From: Bacteroidota bacterium
GTDB lineage: Bacteria; Bacteroidota; Ignavibacteria; UBA10030; SZUA-254
Length of the DNA stretch: 64,000 nucleotides
Assembly: GCA_020056225.1 (NCBI GenBank)
Contig: JAGVIE010000023.1
Location: 1 to 64,000, forward strand
Reading direction: 5' to 3'
The notes beneath the pieces were generated by a model that saw only the letters and a list, made by a program, of their open reading frames with translations, was not told where the DNA came from and searched no databases. Below, one piece after another: positions 42,762 through 51,898 of the stretch. Position numbers and translations under genes: made by a program. The number at the start of each line of letters is the position of its first letter. The first letter of the stretch is position 1.

Positions 42762-43508
42762 ATGAGAACCGCGCAGGTTTTGCTGAGACGAAAGATAAAG
42801 CGTATTGCAGTCAAGTTAGAAAAGTATCTTGGTACGCCGCATCCACCCAGTACGCGTGCCAAACCGATCGATATGCTTATTGCGACATTACTTTCCCAAA
42901 ATACCAACGATAAAAATAGTCACCGGGCATACATCCAATTGAAAAAAACATTCCCAAGTTGGAGTGAAATAGCCGGAGTGCCCTGGCAGAAAATTGCTTC
43001 CTCTATTCACTCAGGAGGTATGGCAAATCAAAAAAGCAAGCGCATCAAAAAAATAATCAGAACAATCGAAAAAGAATACGGTTCAATCGATCTTGATTTC
43101 CTGTATGAAAAATCAGACGATGAGGTCATTGAAATATTGTCGTCGTTCGACGGCGTCGGAATTAAAACAGCGGCTTGTGTTCTCACCTTTTCATTGGGGA
43201 GAGATATCTTCCCCGTTGATACGCATGTTCATAGAATATGCAACAGATTAGGATTGACATCGAATTGTAAAACGCCTGAATGCACTTTTCAGCAGATGAA
43301 ACCGAACATACCCAATGGTAAGGGATATTCTTTCCATACGAATCTAATCCGCTTCGGCAGGAAGATTTGTAAGGCGAATAATCCACTTTGCAATATATGT
43401 CCTGCATACAAAGAATGCCGTTATGAAAACAAGGAGATATTTGCGATAAAGCGTACTAATAGAATTACTCAAAAGGATTATGAGTTCATGTTATTAGATA
43501 ATGTCTAA
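42762..43508 (+). CDS. nth: Endonuclease III-like DNA glycosylase/lyase
   Basis: A 248-aa HhH-GPD DNA repair enzyme that removes oxidised pyrimidines and nicks the abasic site. The helix-hairpin-helix SFDGVGIKTAACVL carries the catalytic Lys, and FPVDTHVHRICNRLGL carries the catalytic Asp. The [4Fe-4S] loop is C-x6-C-x2-C-x5-C (CKANNPLCNICPAYKEC). The N-terminal ~35 residues and a ~35-residue C-terminal tail are longer than in E. coli Nth. It begins five bases after lysC and probably shares its transcript. Confidence 0.9.
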   Translation: MRTAQVLLRRKIKRIAVKLEKYLGTPHPPSTRAKPIDMLIATLLSQNTNDKNSHRAYIQLKKTFPSWSEIAGVPWQKIASSIHSGGMANQKSKRIKKIIRTIEKEYGSIDLDFLYEKSDDEVIEILSSFDGVGIKTAACVLTFSLGRDIFPVDTHVHRICNRLGLTSNCKTPECTFQQMKPNIPNGKGYSFHTNLIRFGRKICKANNPLCNICPAYKECRYENKEIFAIKRTNRITQKDYEFMLLDNV

Positions 43509-43522
43509 AGGTAATGTTTACT

Positions 43523-44191
43523 ATGAAACAGAGTAAATCTTTTAATATTATCCGGGTTGGAGTGATTTGTTTTTTACTCTTATCAGTGTTCTGTCAGGGT
43601 GGTGCACAAATAAAATTATTTGGCGGATTAAGTATACCGATGAGCGATCTTGCATCGATAGACAGCTCTTCTGGCGGGTTTGCAAGACCCGGATTTTCTT
43701 TAGGAATAGAATATGTTTCTAAATTCTTATTTGACATCGATGTCGGGGTATCTGGTATATTTTCTTACTATCCGGTCGATGTGAAGGCGATGTTAAATAG
43801 TCAGCCGCACATACCGATGGGCAGTCCGATCAAATCGGGACCGTGGATTCTCTTCTGGCCCACGGCAAGCGCCGGTTATACATATCCAATCTCAGAAAAT
43901 GTTAAAACCTACTGCCGCGCGCATGCCGGTTTTATTTATGGTGTGCTTCCTGAAATAACGGTTGTCGAAACCGGTACGACGAAATTTACCCGGAATTTTT
44001 CCATTGAAGTCGCTTTCGGATGGGGTGCAAGTACCGGAATTACACTTAGCGACAAGTATAATTTTGAAATCAGATTCATGGTGTCACGACCGCAGTACGA
44101 ATTGAACACACCGGTTGGTGGAGTAACGAATACAAGCAAACTGACAATTGATACGAAGACAATTCAATTCACACTCGGCTATATCTTGTAA
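43523..44191 (+). CDS. Outer-membrane beta-barrel protein
   Basis: About 222 aa with a signal peptide (VGVICFLLLSVFCQGGAQ) and alternating short amphipathic strands ending in an aromatic-rich C-terminal strand (IQFTLGYIL), as in small OmpA/OmpX-like porin-type barrels. ATG 43523 was chosen over 43514: AAAGG is two bases from 43514 and eleven from 43523. It lies downstream of nth and upstream of sppA. Ligand or function is unknown. Confidence 0.7.
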   Translation: MKQSKSFNIIRVGVICFLLLSVFCQGGAQIKLFGGLSIPMSDLASIDSSSGGFARPGFSLGIEYVSKFLFDIDVGVSGIFSYYPVDVKAMLNSQPHIPMGSPIKSGPWILFWPTASAGYTYPISENVKTYCRAHAGFIYGVLPEITVVETGTTKFTRNFSIEVAFGWGASTGITLSDKYNFEIRFMVSRPQYELNTPVGGVTNTSKLTIDTKTIQFTLGYIL

Positions 44192-44205
44192 GAATATATT
44201 ATGGA

Positions 44206-44231
44206 CAGGCGTCAGCCTGCCGCCCTAGCGG
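44206..44231. repeat. Pair of small hairpins between barrel gene and sppA
   Basis: CAGGC-GTCA-GCCTG (44206-44219) is followed directly by CCGC-CCTA-GCGG (44220-44231). They look like an intergenic repeat of the same style as the palindromic element at 46715-46804. Confidence 0.45.
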
Positions 44232-44275
44232 ATTGATTGCATCTTGATAATTACAAATTATTTATAGGAGTCTTT

Positions 44276-46702
44276 ATGAAACAAATATTAACTTTTGGTA
44301 TCCTTATAGTAATATTTATTTGTTCGCTCTACGGTCAGAATGGCTTTCTGCCGTATCATGCGCAAAATGATTTTTCATTGACCTCGCCCGGTGCGCTGAA
44401 ATATGGTCTCTATGGATTTGATAATCCTGCGCTTCTCACATATCTGCATCAACCCGATTTCATGTTTACATGGTCTGATGCTAGCGGTAAGTGGAACGAC
44501 TTCAATCGCTGGGGTTTGTTCACGGCGATACCTCATGTCGGGTTCGGATTGATTCATCAAAAAGAAGGGCCAGATGCTGTTACCGATTATCGACTGTCGT
44601 TTGCACTTGGTAATAGGAGTGCCGGCTTTGGTTTATCTTACGGGTGGTCGGGCGGTAATACATCCTTGTTCCAGCGTTCAAAAATAATTTCGATTGGCAC
44701 TCTTATCAGACCAAATGAATATGTTTCAGTTGGTACAGTCGGTTCAGCCGCATTGAGCGGTGATAGAAAGGAAGCAGTTCTCGATTTAGCCGTGCGCCCT
44801 CTTGGAAATGAGATCGTTGCAATCTTCACCGATTACGCGATTGAAAACTATCAATCTATAAAAGACGGCGCCTGGAGTGTTGGTACTGCAATAGAGATGA
44901 TTCCGGGCGTACGTGTCACCGGACGATATTTTGATACAAAAGCTTTTACCATCGGACTTCAATTCAGCTTCGGTAATCTCGGAGTCAGCACTCAATCTTA
45001 TTACAACGATAAGAGTAAATATGGTTATCAATCTTATGGGATACGTTTAGGAGCCAATGATCGGACGCTGTTTGGGACAAAGATATTTCCTCAAGAGAAA
45101 TATCTCGATATGAATCTTCTTGGTCCGATCAAATATCAGCGTTATAAATTTTTTGATAGAGCAAACACTCTTGCTTCACTCCTCGAGCAAATTAAAGCGG
45201 CAAAAGATGATCCAAGTGTACGAGGAATTGCAATCAATACGTCAGGGATGATTGGTAACAGGGAAATGTATTGGGAAATTCGTGAACAGTTGAAAGATTT
45301 TAAATCTGCCGGGAAACATGTAGTTATGTTTGTTGATCGTCCCAATATAGATATTTACCATCTTGCATCAATAGCCGATAAAATTGTTATGGATCCGACC
45401 GGGAGTCTGACGCTTGAAGGTTACATTATGGGAAGAACATATCTAAAAGGAACTTTCGAGAAATTGGGTATCGGTTTTGACGAGTTGAGATTCTTTAAAT
45501 ATAAATCGGCGGTTGAGTCGTTCTCGCGCGATAAGATGACGGATGCAGATAGAGAACAGCGTCAAAAACTCGTAGATGATTATTACAGGTTAGCCAAGAC
45601 AGAAATATGTGAAGCGCGGAAAATATCTCCCGATAGATTCGATCAATTTGTCGATGATATCGTTTTCTTCAGTCCCGATTCAGCTATGAAAGAAGGATTG
45701 ATCGACACAATTGGTAGGTGGGAAAAAGTGAAAGAGGTTGTGAAGAATCTGGATGGTGAGGATAATTATTTCGTGGGCGCCGGTTCATTGGAGAAATTTC
45801 AGCTTCCATTTGATAACCGGTGGGGAGAGAAACCGAAGATTGCGATCATCTATGCTCTTGGTGCATGTGCAATGGATGAGGGAATAACTGCACGCAATCT
45901 TGTGAAAGATGTTGAAGCAGTTACCAACGATACCCGCGTGAAAGCGGTCGTACTTCGTGTCGATTCTCCCGGCGGTGACGGCATGGCATCGGATTATATC
46001 GCGGAGGCGTTGAAAAAATGTAAAGAGCAAAAACCTGTCATCATATCCCAGGGTTATGTGGCTGCTTCAGGTGGATACTGGCTCTCAATGTATGGCGATA
46101 CGATTGTTGCCGCGCCAAATACGATCACCGGCTCAATCGGTGTTATTGGCGGATGGGCTTATAACAAAGGATTGAAAGATTCATTAGGGATGACAACAGA
46201 TCATGTGAAAGTCGGTAAACATGCCGATCTGGGATTTGGAATGATGCTGCCGATTATCGGTGTAGGATTGCCCGACCGAGATTTCACACCTGAAGAGCGC
46301 TCACGTCTTGAAACAGAAATCAAAACGATGTATAAAGAATTTGTTACAAAAGTTGCCTCAGGCAGAAAGAAACAATTTGATGATATTGAGCCGATTGCAC
46401 AGGGCAGAGTCTGGTCCGGTTACGATGGAAAGGAAAATGGTTTGGTTGATGTGCTTGGTGGACTTGAAACCGCAATCAAAATTGCGCGGGAGCGGGCAGG
46501 GATTTGTCCCAAAGCGGATGTTGAAATCGTAGAGTTGCCTGAGAAAGGTTGGTTCGATATGAGTGGATTCATGCCGAAGCTTTTACCTTTCAGTGTCGAA
46601 GATGATCCTATTTTAAACCACCTTAAATTTCGATTGAAACATAACGGTGAGCCGATGCCGATTATGCCGATGGACGAGATCGAAATAAACCATAATAAAT
46701 AA
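44276..46702 (+). CDS. sppA: Signal peptide peptidase SppA with barrel-like N-terminal half
   Basis: 808 aa from ATG 44276, which has TAGGAG five bases upstream; the frame is open to a TTG at 44237, but that start would displace the signal peptide (FGILIVIFICSLYGQ). Residues ~22-270 read as beta strands of an outer-membrane barrel-like domain (SFALGNRSAGFGLSYGWSGG). The rest is a tandem Clp-fold SppA of the 67-kDa type, a serine protease degrading signal peptides. The catalytic dyad is Lys410 in KYKSAVESF and Ser598 in YVAASGGYW, matching E. coli Lys209/Ser409 in motif and similar spacing. Such a barrel fusion changes the expected location from inner to outer membrane. Confidence 0.88.
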   Translation: MKQILTFGILIVIFICSLYGQNGFLPYHAQNDFSLTSPGALKYGLYGFDNPALLTYLHQPDFMFTWSDASGKWNDFNRWGLFTAIPHVGFGLIHQKEGPDAVTDYRLSFALGNRSAGFGLSYGWSGGNTSLFQRSKIISIGTLIRPNEYVSVGTVGSAALSGDRKEAVLDLAVRPLGNEIVAIFTDYAIENYQSIKDGAWSVGTAIEMIPGVRVTGRYFDTKAFTIGLQFSFGNLGVSTQSYYNDKSKYGYQSYGIRLGANDRTLFGTKIFPQEKYLDMNLLGPIKYQRYKFFDRANTLASLLEQIKAAKDDPSVRGIAINTSGMIGNREMYWEIREQLKDFKSAGKHVVMFVDRPNIDIYHLASIADKIVMDPTGSLTLEGYIMGRTYLKGTFEKLGIGFDELRFFKYKSAVESFSRDKMTDADREQRQKLVDDYYRLAKTEICEARKISPDRFDQFVDDIVFFSPDSAMKEGLIDTIGRWEKVKEVVKNLDGEDNYFVGAGSLEKFQLPFDNRWGEKPKIAIIYALGACAMDEGITARNLVKDVEAVTNDTRVKAVVLRVDSPGGDGMASDYIAEALKKCKEQKPVIISQGYVAASGGYWLSMYGDTIVAAPNTITGSIGVIGGWAYNKGLKDSLGMTTDHVKVGKHADLGFGMMLPIIGVGLPDRDFTPEERSRLETEIKTMYKEFVTKVASGRKKQFDDIEPIAQGRVWSGYDGKENGLVDVLGGLETAIKIARERAGICPKADVEIVELPEKGWFDMSGFMPKLLPFSVEDDPILNHLKFRLKHNGEPMPIMPMDEIEINHNK

Positions 46703-46906
46703 TAAGTTTATTCCGTGGTGTCAGGTGTTCCCACCTGATACAAACAAAGTTCTCTGCTTACATAGTTTACAGTGTAAGTGTCAGGACGTAAGTCCTGCCA
46801 CCACACTAAAAGATTATAAATGTAACTACGTCAGCAGTGACATGTGATATGATTGCAATTTATATCCTTTTTCCTATATTATTGCGTTTATGATGGATGA
46901 CAAAAT
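46703..46906. other. Intergenic repeat region
   Basis: No coding frame. It is occupied by the 90-base palindromic element at 46715-46804, followed by AT-rich sequence before the phosphatase gene. Confidence 0.6.
46715..46804. repeat. 90-bp palindromic MITE-like repeat
   Basis: Ends GTGGTGTCAGG and CCTGCCACCAC form near-perfect inverted terminal repeats (10 of 11). Inside lie three hairpins: TCAGGTG/CACCTGA, CTTACA/TGTAAG and CAGGAC/GTCCTG. No coding capacity. The four-branched shape suggests a mobile or RNA-forming element. Confidence 0.6.
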
Positions 46907-49900
46907 ATGACTTCTCAAAAAGATACCATATCGAAACGAACGCTCGTCTTCCGCTACGCCGCGCTCTCTATCCTGACGGCATATCTCACAACAATGGTTG
47001 CAACTTCATTTCTGTTGTTACACCGTGAGGTTCAAAGCTCTAACACTTACAGGGGATGGTGGATGGGAAATTTGGGAGGATCCGCAAGTTTCTATGACTT
47101 CGGCAGGATTCGACGCGCTGGTGGAGTGATCGTTGCCTCGGTGGATCCCGTATCTCCCGCTGAGAAAGCTGGTCTCGAAGTCGGTGACACGATTATTGCA
47201 GTGAACGGCGTAACTCTCACTGAGCACCCGCAAGCATACTTCCGCTTTAATCTTACCGCCGACGCAGGTGATTCAGCTTTCTTTACCGTTCGGAGGGGAA
47301 ATGCAATTAAAATCAAGACATTTGTCATCGTCGACCGTGACAGTGCCTTCAGCAAGATGGGCTACCTTGGGGTAGTATCTCGATTAATGAATCGAGATTC
47401 CCTTAAAGCGCGGAAGCTGAGCACTGAAAGTGGAATACTGATAGAGGAGGTCAATCCAAGTTCACCGGCGGAAGTGACTGGGCTTAAGGCTGGAGACATT
47501 CTTACCACGTTCGATGGGGTTCGAATAGAAAGTGACACCCAATTCACACGGTTGGTCTTGATGATCCCGCCAGCCAAAAACGTGAAACTCGAACTGATCA
47601 GAGATGGAACAAGCACAACGCTTGTTGCCACTCTTTCGAGCAAACCATCCAACCTCGGCATCCAAATCTGGTTCTATGGTTCCATCCTCGGAGGTTCTCC
47701 TGCAAAAGTAGTTTGGATGTATTATTTCCCACGGATAATTCTTCCTCTATTGTTGCTCATCGTTGGTGCTCTGGTAGGATGGATGAGACCGAGAGATTCA
47801 GTGGCATTCGATTCGGCGTTGCTCTTCCTATGCTTTGGCAGCACAATGGCTTTGAACGATATTCCCGGTACAGGTTCGCTGCAAGATTGGTTTCTAGTGA
47901 TCTTGGTTTCAGGTTCGAACTTACTGGCGGGCATGATATTTCCTCTCTCATTTAGGTTACTCTCGGTCTTTCCAGTCCCGACGAAGTTGGGGAAGATGTT
48001 CCTGCGATGGCAAGGCGTTGCCTTTGTCATCTTCGGATTGTATGGCATCCGATGGTTTGTCGCTGAGATCTCGATTCTCTTCGGTTGGAAAGATCCGATT
48101 CCGTTCAATCTCTCAGAAAATTGGCCCCTGATAATTCTCTGCCTTGGAATGATTGTGCTCATGGTCGCCCAAAGGAGAGCATCGCGCAATCAACCACAGG
48201 CTCGGCTCAGGTTATTCGAATTTAGCGTCTTCCTCGGTGCTGTTGCAGGGTTGATCTTTACGTTTCGCGACTCGTTCTTAGACATTACTCCCGAGTGGCT
48301 AAAACCGGCGTACGGATATGTCATGTGGTGGCTTCCCGTGCTTTTGTGGGCTGTTTTTCCAATTGCCTTTGGTTACACCGTTTTAACAAAAAAAGTCTTC
48401 GATATCCGTTTCATCATCCGTAAAGGCCTCCGATATATTTTATTATCGAGAGGAGCGTTGGTCATCGAAGGCATCATCGTCTTCCTGATCGTCTTTCAAG
48501 TCATCACGCACGGAGGAGAGAACATCGCCGGTTCACCATTTGCTGTGAGTAGTTTGTCAGTAGGAAGTACATTAGCGGTCATCTTTGTGCTTGGGAAAGT
48601 CAATCGCAAACTCATGCCGGTGATTGACCGGCGATTCTTCCGTGAAGCTTTGGACGTGAGAAAGTTGTTGATGGATTTGAACGAACAATTATCTGAATTG
48701 AGGGAACAAGATAAGATTCTCCAGTTGACTGCTTCGACTGTTCTCAAAACACTCCATCCACTACGAGTTGTATTTTTGTTGAAAGATGAAAAAGCAAAGG
48801 ACTTCAAATGTGTTCTTGTACAGGAATATGAAGCGAAACAACCACCTTCCTCAGATGTCATTCTGATACCGACCGAAGGTCGGGAGAAGAATCTGATTAT
48901 GGTAGGAGACTCTTCGTCCCGTCCCGAAGAAATTGGGACGAGACTCAGAGTGACAAATGGTTTGAGTGCCAACGATCCCATTATCCGCCAGTTAGAAGAA
49001 AAGAGATCCTTTGTAACCCTCTATCCCGAAAAACTCAATCCAGCGCTGGAAGAAGATAAACGACTACTCGATCTCGACTGCGAACTTCTAATCGCAATCC
49101 AAGGAAGCGCCGGACTAGTTGGTATCATGGCGCTTGGCGGAAAACTCTCCGAAGAGCCATACAGCAAAGAAGATCGAGATTTACTAACGACAGTTGCCCG
49201 ACAAATGGGACTTTCGCTGGAGAATGCAGAGCTATTGGAAATCGCAAAGCGGGAAGCCGAGCAATCACGAGACCTGGAGATTGCGAGATCAGTACAACAA
49301 AACCTTTTCCCAAAACAACTGCCGGTTGTTGCGGGCTGGGAGTTTGCCGGAATCTGTAATCCTGCAAAAGCAGTAGGCGGAGATTACTACGACATCTTTG
49401 AAGCAGTACCTGGGAAAGTAGTTGTAGCGTTAGGAGATGTATCAGGTAAAGGACTTGGTGCTTCGTTTGTAATGTCGGGCGTACACAGCACGATTCGAAC
49501 GAACGCAGAAAAGTCAATCGACAATCCCGTTGGACTAATCAATGAGTTGAATAAATATCTGCTCGAATCGACATCGAAGAACATATTCGTTACTTTGTTT
49601 TTGGCAATCATCGATCTTGAGACTGGCTTGATGAGATACGTTAATTGCGGTCATCCACCTGCGTTTGTTGTTCGGAAAGAAAGTGGTGAAATAGAGAAGC
49701 TTACACGGACCGGTCTTGCACTCGGCATGATGAACACCATACAATTTACTCAAGGATCATCGACATTGAAAGCAGGTGATTCGCTCATCGTCTACAGCGA
49801 TGGCATCACCGAAGCGATGAATGAGAAGGAAGAAATGTATGAGGAAGAACGATTATCGCAATTGTTGAGTAACGCAACAGGTTTAGAAGCATCGACGATC

Positions 49901-49990
49901 ATGGAGAAAATCTTAAACTCAGTCGAGACATTTGCCTCAGGTGCTGAACAGGCGGATGATATATCGGTAATTGTGGTCAGTCGGAAATAA
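46907..49990 (+). CDS. PDZ-membrane-GAF-PP2C (RsbU/SpoIIE-like) phosphatase
   Basis: 1027 aa. Membrane helix at ~12-36, PDZ 1 (~65-140, VIVASVDPVSPAEKAGLEVGD), PDZ 2 (~178-250, VNPSSPAEVTGLKAGDIL), about seven membrane helices (~265-560), a coiled-coil, a GAF-like domain (~580-780) and a PP2C/SpoIIE domain (~790-1027). The Mg2+/Mn2+-binding acidic residues are in GGDYYDIFE (from residue 824), GDVSGKG, SDGITE and ADDISVI. Such phosphatases dephosphorylate anti-anti-sigma proteins in partner switching; no STAS or RsbW gene is nearby. A palindrome at 48914-48941 adds a short Ser/Arg-rich insert in the GAF region. The periplasmic PDZ pair may sense misfolded proteins. Confidence 0.88.
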   Translation: MTSQKDTISKRTLVFRYAALSILTAYLTTMVATSFLLLHREVQSSNTYRGWWMGNLGGSASFYDFGRIRRAGGVIVASVDPVSPAEKAGLEVGDTIIAVNGVTLTEHPQAYFRFNLTADAGDSAFFTVRRGNAIKIKTFVIVDRDSAFSKMGYLGVVSRLMNRDSLKARKLSTESGILIEEVNPSSPAEVTGLKAGDILTTFDGVRIESDTQFTRLVLMIPPAKNVKLELIRDGTSTTLVATLSSKPSNLGIQIWFYGSILGGSPAKVVWMYYFPRIILPLLLLIVGALVGWMRPRDSVAFDSALLFLCFGSTMALNDIPGTGSLQDWFLVILVSGSNLLAGMIFPLSFRLLSVFPVPTKLGKMFLRWQGVAFVIFGLYGIRWFVAEISILFGWKDPIPFNLSENWPLIILCLGMIVLMVAQRRASRNQPQARLRLFEFSVFLGAVAGLIFTFRDSFLDITPEWLKPAYGYVMWWLPVLLWAVFPIAFGYTVLTKKVFDIRFIIRKGLRYILLSRGALVIEGIIVFLIVFQVITHGGENIAGSPFAVSSLSVGSTLAVIFVLGKVNRKLMPVIDRRFFREALDVRKLLMDLNEQLSELREQDKILQLTASTVLKTLHPLRVVFLLKDEKAKDFKCVLVQEYEAKQPPSSDVILIPTEGREKNLIMVGDSSSRPEEIGTRLRVTNGLSANDPIIRQLEEKRSFVTLYPEKLNPALEEDKRLLDLDCELLIAIQGSAGLVGIMALGGKLSEEPYSKEDRDLLTTVARQMGLSLENAELLEIAKREAEQSRDLEIARSVQQNLFPKQLPVVAGWEFAGICNPAKAVGGDYYDIFEAVPGKVVVALGDVSGKGLGASFVMSGVHSTIRTNAEKSIDNPVGLINELNKYLLESTSKNIFVTLFLAIIDLETGLMRYVNCGHPPAFVVRKESGEIEKLTRTGLALGMMNTIQFTQGSSTLKAGDSLIVYSDGITEAMNEKEEMYEEERLSQLLSNATGLEASTIMEKILNSVETFASGAEQADDISVIVVSRK

Positions 49991-50048
49991 GACAACAATC
50001 AAACCAAATTCTTGAAGGAGAGCGGAGGATTGTTTATATTAAACTACT

Positions 50049-51872
50049 ATGAAACAATACTTTCGCATCGTTAAATACCTGAAGGAATTCTGGAAGCCGC
50101 TAACGGCTTCAACAGTGTGCAATATTTTATTTGTTGTATTTGCCACCCTTTCGGTCGCTTCAATCATGCCGTTCATGGATATCGTATTCAATCCCCCGGC
50201 ACAAGTCAATCAGAAACCTGTCGAATTCAATCTCTTCCAGCTTCGTGAGTATACAACACTACGTCTTCAGCAGTTGGTATTAAATTATGATCGCATAGAT
50301 TTACTCCTCGGCTTATGTATTATCCTGATAGTAACCTTCTTCATGAAGAATTTATTCATGTACTTTCAAGGTTATTTTATGTCAACCGTTGAGCAGGGAG
50401 TTACACGACGGCTGCGTGAAAATTTATACGCTCATCTGCATCAACTATCGATGGGATTTTTCAATAATGAAAGAAAGGGAAACCTCGTTTCAACGATTGT
50501 TAACGACGTAAGAGTTGTTCAAGAATCTCTTTCGGTTGCTATGAATGGCATGTTTCGCGATCCGCTGCAAATTATACTTTTTACGCTCGTACTCTTTTTC
50601 TTCGATTGGTCTCTCTCTTTGTTTATGTGCGTATTATTACCCATTACGGGTCTGCTTATTACGAAATTGGGACAAATGCTGCGCCGAGAGAGCAAACTCG
50701 CGCAGGAGAGAATGGCTGATGTGATTTCTGTTTTAACAGAGACTTTATCCAACGTGCGAGTAGTTAAAGCTTTCCGAATGGAAGAATTTGAGATCAACAA
50801 ATTCAAACATCATACTTTCAGTTATTTTAAAACCATGCGGGGAATTCAGAGGCGGAAAAATCTTGCAAGCCCGCTGACTGAGTTTCTTGGTGTAATAACT
50901 GTAGCCATCATACTCTGGTTTATCGGGAAGAACGTAATCCATGGAACAACCGCGATGACACCGGGAGCGCTACTGCTCTACATCGGAATTATCGTACAGA
51001 TGCTGCCGTCGTTGAAATCGTTCGGATTAGTATTCAACAGCATTCAGGAAGGAGTCGCAGCCGCTAATAGGGTTTTTGGAATTCTGGATATCAAGCCGCA
51101 GATTATAGATCAATCGAATGCTGTCGTCATTACCGGTTTTCATAACAAGATTAAATTTGACAATGTTTATTTCAAATACGAATCGGGTGAGATTGTATTA
51201 AAAGATGTCAATTGCGAAATCAATGCTGGTGAAACAATCGCGATAGTAGGACCAAGCGGCGCCGGTAAGTCAACTATGGTCGATTTGATTCCACGATTTT
51301 ATGATGCGACCGATGGACGTGTTTTAATCGACGGAGTTGATATCCGCAACATCACGATGGATTCACTTCGCTCACTCATGGGCATCGTGACACAGGAAAC
51401 CATATTATTCAATGATTCGGTTCGGAATAATATAGCTTACGGACATCAGGATGTTGAATTTGAAAAAATAATCGCGGCGGCAAAAGTTGCCAACGCCCAC
51501 GATTTCATTCTTGGTTTCCCGGAAGGATATGAAACGGTCATCGGTGATCGCGGCGTAAAATTATCCGGCGGCGAACGTCAGCGCATCTCGCTCGCGCGTG
51601 CAATCTTAAAAAATCCACCCATTCTAATTCTGGATGAAGCAACATCTGCGCTTGATACAGAATCTGAAATACTCGTTCAGCAGGCAATCGAGCGTCTCAT
51701 GATCGGCAGAACGTCTATCATTATAGCCCACCGATTATCTACCGTCCAGCGCGCTGATCGCATCATAGTTATTGAAAACGGAAGGATAGTGGAAACGGGC
51801 AAGCATCTCTCTCTTCTTTCCAAGACTAACAGTGTTTACAAGAAATTGTACGAGCTGCAATTCCAGGTTTGA
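50049..51872 (+). CDS. MsbA-like ABC lipid exporter
   Basis: A 607-aa half-transporter with an N-terminal six-helix domain (~20-330) and an ATPase domain (~365-600). Walker A GPSGAGKSTM, signature LSGGERQRIS, Walker B ILILDEATSALD and the H-loop IIAHRLS are complete, so it is active as a homodimer. Sequence type (MsbA/LipidA-flippase-like) and position at the head of the glycan block suggest export of lipid A or a lipid-linked glycan. It follows the PP2C gene by 58 bases. Substrate is not settled by sequence. Confidence 0.86.
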   Translation: MKQYFRIVKYLKEFWKPLTASTVCNILFVVFATLSVASIMPFMDIVFNPPAQVNQKPVEFNLFQLREYTTLRLQQLVLNYDRIDLLLGLCIILIVTFFMKNLFMYFQGYFMSTVEQGVTRRLRENLYAHLHQLSMGFFNNERKGNLVSTIVNDVRVVQESLSVAMNGMFRDPLQIILFTLVLFFFDWSLSLFMCVLLPITGLLITKLGQMLRRESKLAQERMADVISVLTETLSNVRVVKAFRMEEFEINKFKHHTFSYFKTMRGIQRRKNLASPLTEFLGVITVAIILWFIGKNVIHGTTAMTPGALLLYIGIIVQMLPSLKSFGLVFNSIQEGVAAANRVFGILDIKPQIIDQSNAVVITGFHNKIKFDNVYFKYESGEIVLKDVNCEINAGETIAIVGPSGAGKSTMVDLIPRFYDATDGRVLIDGVDIRNITMDSLRSLMGIVTQETILFNDSVRNNIAYGHQDVEFEKIIAAAKVANAHDFILGFPEGYETVIGDRGVKLSGGERQRISLARAILKNPPILILDEATSALDTESEILVQQAIERLMIGRTSIIIAHRLSTVQRADRIIVIENGRIVETGKHLSLLSKTNSVYKKLYELQFQV

Positions 51873-51898
51873 GAAACAACGATTGACGACACAATAAG

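Noticed and set aside
48496-48981. 161-codon minus-strand frame inside the phosphatase gene
   Set aside because: It lies opposite conserved coding sequence and is itself of low complexity.
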